Under the pieces are notes generated by a model. That model searched no databases and had not been told where the DNA came from. It saw nothing but the letters and a program-made list of their open reading frames with translations. Below, one piece after another: positions 20,208 to 24,603 of a stretch of 24,603 bases of DNA (position 1 is its first letter; each line of letters begins with the position of its first letter). This DNA comes from Chara braunii (taxonomy: Eukaryota; Streptophyta; Charophyceae; Charales; Characeae): contig BFEA01000006.1 of NCBI GenBank assembly GCA_003427395.1, forward strand, positions 7,530,556 to 7,555,158, given 5' to 3'. The position numbers and the translations under genes were made by a program.

Positions 20208-20954
20208 TTGGTACGACAGTCTTCCCGGACCTTATTAAGCGACGCCCCCGTCGCACCAAGCATTCCCTTTCAACTGTTGTTTTAAACATAGTCTCGAGAA
20301 AAATTATATAATATCCTCTCTCGAGTCGGTAACTTAACAAAAAACGATCATTAAGTTATATCGACTCCAAGCCTCGATTTCTCAAGAAAGTGGACAAAAT
20401 CATCGGTCAAAAATATCATTTAACTCCTGACAAAAATAGAGGTCTACAATAGCCGAATAATCGGCTAGGCACAGACACGCTTCAACCTCTAATTTAACAA
20501 AGTGGATAAAACCACTTTTCACCCACTGCAATCACGAGCAGGAAGTCATCCAATGCCAAACTTAAGACTACACCACTTCCGGTCTCTTTGAACGATATTT
20601 TATCACGCCGGGCACACTGATCATCCTGCCACTAGAAAAAAACTCAATCCAGTGGTGGATTACAAAGATCATTTAGACTCAACTCAGTCATACATCCTTT
20701 TCAAGCTTTTCTCAAAGAAATATCCCATTGCGTGGAATAATCCGACACCTCAATCTCTCAGCTAATCTAGAAGATTAGGGAGGTTGACCCCATCACACAA
20801 GCCACAAATGTGCCTTATGGGTAGGGTCCCGGTAAGCCCAATCCCACAAGTCGTTACTTTCATGCAGAAGTCACTCACTTTTAGTTATTCACCAAACGGA
20901 TGGGTAGAGGTATTCAACAAAATAGAAGAAAACCTCTCTTTTTTTTCTCATAAA

Positions 20955-20974
20955 CCCTACTTTTATAAGTAGGG
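20955..20974. repeat. Short perfect hairpin
   Basis: CCCTACTT (20955-20962) pairs with AAGTAGGG (20967-20974) around a 4-nt loop, with a T-run just upstream on the plus strand (20939-20946). The function is unknown. Confidence 0.75.
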
Positions 20975-21149
20975 GTATTTCGCTTTCTTCATACACTCTG
21001 TCAATCTCACCTATAAATTTTGCTCAGTGAGCAAACTCTCATAATGTTTTTCCAAATAAAATTCAAATTTCATACTTCCCAAAATCTCACCATAATCAAC
21101 CATTTTCCCTTGGGTTTTCTCAATCACGAGAAATACTGTCGCAGGCTAG

Positions 21150-21421
21150 CCACTCGCAGTTCACAACCAAGGGCCAAGTAAGGGTCCCATATACATGACA
21201 GGTTTCCGTGGCGTGAGTCTCCCTTACTGGCAACTATGAACCTTGGGTAGGGTGACATTGTTGTATACATGACAGTATAACCTCTACCCTCTGACGCAGA
21301 CTAAACCACTCGCAGTCCATAACCAAGGGTCAAGTGAGGGTCCCGTATACATGACCCTGCCGCGAGTCCCTCGCTGACAGCTATGAGCCCAAGGCAAAGT
21401 GGTCACTGTATACATGTCAGA
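21150..21421. repeat. Tandem duplicated hairpins with GTATACATGACA loops
   Basis: Two diverged copies start at CCACTCGCAGT (21150 and 21306, 156 bp apart). In copy 1, CCAAGTAAGGG (21174-21184) pairs with CCCTTACTGG (21221-21230), with outer CCAAGG (21167-21172) and CCTTGG (21241-21246). In copy 2, TCAAGTGAGGG (21330-21340) pairs with CCCTCGCTGA (21368-21377). A further stem, GGGTAG (21245-21250) with CTACCC (21284-21289), encloses another loop. The element TATACATGACA or a close variant lies in each loop (near 21189, 21264, 21346 and 21409). Two base pairs differ compensatorily between the copies. Confidence 0.75.
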
Positions 21422-22364
21422 AAGGCAAATTTCTTAACCAAAACCTTTCAGCCATCCTTCTCACTTAAGGATAAACATTCCATATAATCTTTAAAATATC
21501 TTCCCCTCGGAGATGGGTCCCAATAAAACCATCAATCGTTTAGGCCGCCCTCGGGCATAACCTCCCTCTCAATATGATTTTCTGAATGCTTTGAATCTCC
21601 CATAAATCCTCCACTGATAATCACGCTTTCCTCACTTCATTGAACCCTCCCCGGTTCAAACAGTCTTCAATGACCTTTTAGTTGTCACACTTTCATTATA
21701 CACAGTTAAGACTCCCCTTCTCATATGTCAAAATAGAATAAGTACAGAAAAACCCACAAATTTACCATGGTGAGAATGCTAATGACAACCAGAACACGCA
21801 CGATTTTGCAATCAAGGAAAATCAAAACCCATACCAAGATGGTCCTTTAGAAGAAAATCAGATTATCCCGAGTTCCCAAATCCTCACATGCCTTGAAATC
21901 ATCACAAATCCAAGTCTCAACCAGAAACAAATTACCTTGTAGACCATACTTTATTAGTCATAGAAGACAGATATACACAAAACAATCTCAAGCGTTCCCG
22001 CAAAGATGAAAGGACATCAGCGTAAGGACAATCAAGCCTTACATGACCTCTACTTATATTCAACCGTGCCTAGAATCAGTTTAGAGGATGGATAGTCAAA
22101 ATTGGGGCATACGCACATCATAAATATACACAAGATAACATCTATGTTTCATAAAACTTTGAGACTCAACTTAAAAGCAAAATGAGCAGATGATCGTCTA
22201 TTAGTCCAGCAACTGAGTCTTCCACACCGTCATAGTCTCTCAAATGTTTATCTATAAGTCGTTTTAAAACTATTGACATCATTCTATCGCTTTCTGGCTA
22301 TGAGACAAATAAAATAGTGATAGTTATTGAGAGGAACCGAGCTCTTGCCTCAAGCACAACTGTC

Positions 22365-23441
22365 TCACCCCTTAACGTTTTCCCTTACCATCTTACATCT
22401 ACGAGGGGTATGACCAGTCTTTCCGCAACAAGCACATACTATCTTTGTCTGTCGGTCTCGCATTATTTTCATTCTACGATCCGTCTTTCTTTCATATGAC
22501 AATATATTCCATTGAGCACGTTCCTTTTGAGGACCGGATGTAGCAATATGTGGGGCCATATCTACTTGCTTCTGTCCTCTTTGCCCTCCTTTTCTCTCCT
22601 TACTCGGGACGTCAATTGTCCTCTCACAGGTATGAGGCGCGACGTTTCTGACTTCAACCTCCCCTGCTTCATTAATGCAGACCCTCGCCATATTCTCTTC
22701 ATCCCACTTGTGATTTCGATTAAAGTTCTTAACCTTCTTCTGAGGCTCGCCTTCCGTATTCCCTCTGACACCTGCCACAACTTCCTTTGTGCCTTCATCA
22801 AGCCTGCTCTTACCACAACTTTGCAACTCCTTTTTTTTCCTTGCTTCCCGCAGAGTATGGCAGAGGTACTGGTCGAAATCCCTCTGTTTAAAGTTCTCTC
22901 GGATCTTATCTTATATTAGTCTCCCCTCTGTCCCACAAATCAAGTCGCGCTACTCGATGTCCGTGAAGTTCATGAGGAAGACAAAACATTTGTCATGTTT
23001 AGACAATGCTCAGACCTTGCGTGATGCAAGCTCATACTCCGCCAGGAAGTGCCCTACTGACACATAACAATATCGATTTATTTTTTCAAAATCGTTTTTG
23101 GTCAGTTGTTCCTTACCTAGCCGGTATTTATTCCACATGTCATCGTAAAACCTCCTCCATGACAACCCCACTCTTTTAATCAACCCCCTGACTTCATCCT
23201 TCAAACCTATATGGATATACTTTATCACCTCTTTCAGCATTTGCTCCTCATTCCATTTGCAGTGGGACGCTATCTGCTCAAACTTATCAAGGAAGTCAGA
23301 AACATGATAGCCCTTGAAAAAGTTGATCTCAACCTTGGGTATGTTGTCTCGCTCCCAATCTCGCAGACCCAGCAGATAGGCAAGCTCCTCGACCCCAATC
23401 TTCCCTTTAGAGCCTTCCATCTCGAGCTCCCTCGACCCCAT
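22365..23441 (-). pseudogene. gag: Ty3/Gypsy-type gag with CCHC zinc knuckle, three in-frame stops
   Basis: The minus strand encodes a retrotransposon gag, the structural protein that packages element RNA. The first ATG is at 23441 (MGSRELEMEGSKGK); the frame is open back to 23561 without another ATG. A capsid-like region includes VEINFFKGYHVSDFLDKFEQ, a helix ending in GLKDEVRGLIKR, and FVFLMNF further on. A charged, lysine-rich middle follows. Near the C-terminus lies CACCGKTGHTPRRC (22395-22436), a Cys-X2-Cys-X4-His-X4-Cys nucleic-acid-binding knuckle. The frame closes at 22365. The whole stretch stays in one frame with no frameshift but is cut by TGA (23010-23012), TAG (22950-22952) and TAA (22911-22913). 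Each is explicable as a C-to-T change from CGA, CAG or CAA. No protease or polymerase follows, so the copy is dead. Confidence 0.85.
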
Positions 23442-23561
23442 CACCTGTTGAAGAACAATGAGCGACGTTAGGGTCGAGGCTCGAAGGAATTTACATATCT
23501 TAGCCAAAAAGATAGAATATACCTCACTAAACCAACCCCGACACTTATCATGAAGGCGCAC

Positions 23562-24603
23562 AAAAAAACCTATTTAGAACAATCGACGATACCGAAGAGA
23601 GTCCTTAAATAAATATCCACCTAGAATAAAACATAAGTAGTCGTTGATAAAACCTTCAAATTATAACTCAGACACTAACCACTTATAGTTTTTATTATCA
23701 AGGAACGACACAATATACATATGCCACACAGGTGGGTACTCCAAACATGAATCCAAATACATCACAAACAACGATAAAAAACATGTACTGCTAACAATAC
23801 TTCATGGCATGATAAACACCAATTATTTGCAAGGGTTGTAGCTGAAGAGCACAATATGCTTTATAAACAACAATATAAACCCAACTGAACTGCTAGTCAA
23901 ATAATATGATAAACAACCTCTTTCATATTTTATAGGGCAAAAATAAGACTAGCAATGAGTAAATAACATGATACAATTGTCAACCCTTTAATTCTTAAGC
24001 GAAGCATTTCATATAGAAGGGCGGTGTAATCCTTATGAGATAACATCTTGACTTTTGCGCCTCGCGCTAAAGATCAAGCCTCACTGCAACCCTCTCTGAT
24101 TCCAGCGCTTGCACCTCACTGAACCTAATCATGGTCAGATGGACAACCCCAGTCATACCTATTAAGGCAACGAATAGTGAATTCGCGCCCTTACAAATAT
24201 GATGGCCGTGCTTAATGCGAGACGAGCCTAGGTCGCTGCTCCAGAACCGCTCTCACTAAGCAGTAGCTATTCCACTTGGCCATCACAGTTTCGGTAAGGT
24301 AACGAGCCCCTTCCTCTTCTCTCAACAGAAAATGTAGTTACTCTCCTATCATAGGAAAGGTAACAACACCCCACTAATGTACCAGGAACATAATTCCGAC
24401 GTGGGTCTTACTATCATTCTTGAGACTAATAATTGTTTCCTTAAACCTTAACGAGGGAGTAGCAATTCAAGAATGCACTTCTACTGAGGATGACTATACA
24501 TGCCGACTTACTCCCTTGAGCTACGTTGCATGGAGTACACGTACGGGGGCTTCCCGTACGAAACGTACATGTTATTTCTGTACGGGAACTTGTACGTCTT
24601 CTA
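23562..24603. other. Unassigned region upstream of the gag pseudogene
   Basis: On the minus strand this lies upstream of gag, where a leader and 5' LTR would be expected, but no LTR can be delimited without a second copy and I find no clear primer-binding site. The last 65 bp contain several GTAC-centred inverted repeats, the best being CGTACGGG (24540-24547) with CCCGTACG (24553-24560). Confidence 0.5.

Larger units (their letters stand above)
12800..20220 (-). repeat. Right arm of the inverted element
   Basis: Reverse-complement counterpart of 3878-10982. From the inner end outward: 420-bp module, GC-rich block, (TA)n with an inserted hairpin, linked palindromes, five-unit nested hairpin array, conserved-loop hairpin array, GC-rich middle, 44-bp repeats, CTCG/CGAG hairpins, C-rich outer region and terminal near-palindrome. 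Differences from the left arm are the hairpin insertion at 13963-14060, two extra nested units, extra 44-bp units, and A-rich insertions near 18277 and 20000. Confidence 0.85.
20221..22364. other. AT-rich non-coding flank
   Basis: No gene and no continuation of the integrase fragment can be recognised on the minus strand. It holds CTAATC/GATTAG (about 20763-20779), the CCCTACTT hairpin and the tandem hairpins at 21150-21421. If one retrotransposon once joined the gag at 22.4-23.4 kb to the integrase at 3.2-3.8 kb, its protease, reverse transcriptase and RNase H should lie here; they do not. Confidence 0.55.

Overview
The window is repeat-dominated eukaryotic nuclear DNA. It contains no intact protein-coding gene that I can defend. 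The only coding signals are three decayed Ty3/Gypsy-type retrotransposon fragments, all on the minus strand: a gag-like fragment (2445-2997), an integrase C-terminal fragment (3195-3845) and a nearly whole gag with a CCHC zinc knuckle (22365-23441). Their style reminds me of Gypsy families that are abundant in streptophyte algae such as Chara. That placement is from memory and needs a protein search. The long (TG)n, (TC)n and (TATC)n tracts, the minisatellites and the lack of genes fit a large, repeat-rich genome.

The main structure is a very long inverted repeat (3878-20220). Two arms of about 7.1 kb (3878-10982) and 7.4 kb (12800-20220) face each other across a 1.8 kb spacer. Both outer ends carry ACTGTCG followed by the near-palindrome ATACCCTTACAAGGGTAT. 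Both inner ends carry a conserved module of about 420 bp ending in GCGCTCGACAGCG, and a third copy of that module lies alone at 715-1137. By eye the arms are about three-quarters identical with many indels, so the arrangement is old. No transposase or other coding sequence is visible in either arm.

The arms are built from arrays of DNA hairpins whose central sequence is conserved and whose stems differ from one hairpin to the next while still pairing. Array 1 (7728-8598 and 15625-16351) has a roughly 20-nt constant loop containing CATAAGTTTGGGTGG or its complement. Array 2 (8896-9184 and 14793-15326) has nested stems with a period near 122 bp. Array 3 (5417-5815 and 18313-18876) has stems of the CTCG...CGAG type. 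A fourth, smaller set built around GTATACATGACA lies outside the arms (21150-21421). Corresponding hairpins in the two arms sometimes have different but still complementary stems. This is the most unusual signal in the window. It could reflect selection on a structured RNA or single-stranded DNA, or quasi-palindrome correction during replication.

Layout: 1-200 compound microsatellite; 205-714 unassigned; 715-1137 solo 420-bp module; 1138-2405 minisatellite of 81-bp units; 2445-3845 retrotransposon debris; 3878-20220 giant inverted-repeat element; 20221-22364 non-coding with tandem hairpins; 22365-23561 gag pseudogene; 23562-24603 unassigned upstream region. The inverted element begins about 35 bp beyond the visible integrase fragment, which suggests it inserted into or next to an older retrotransposon.
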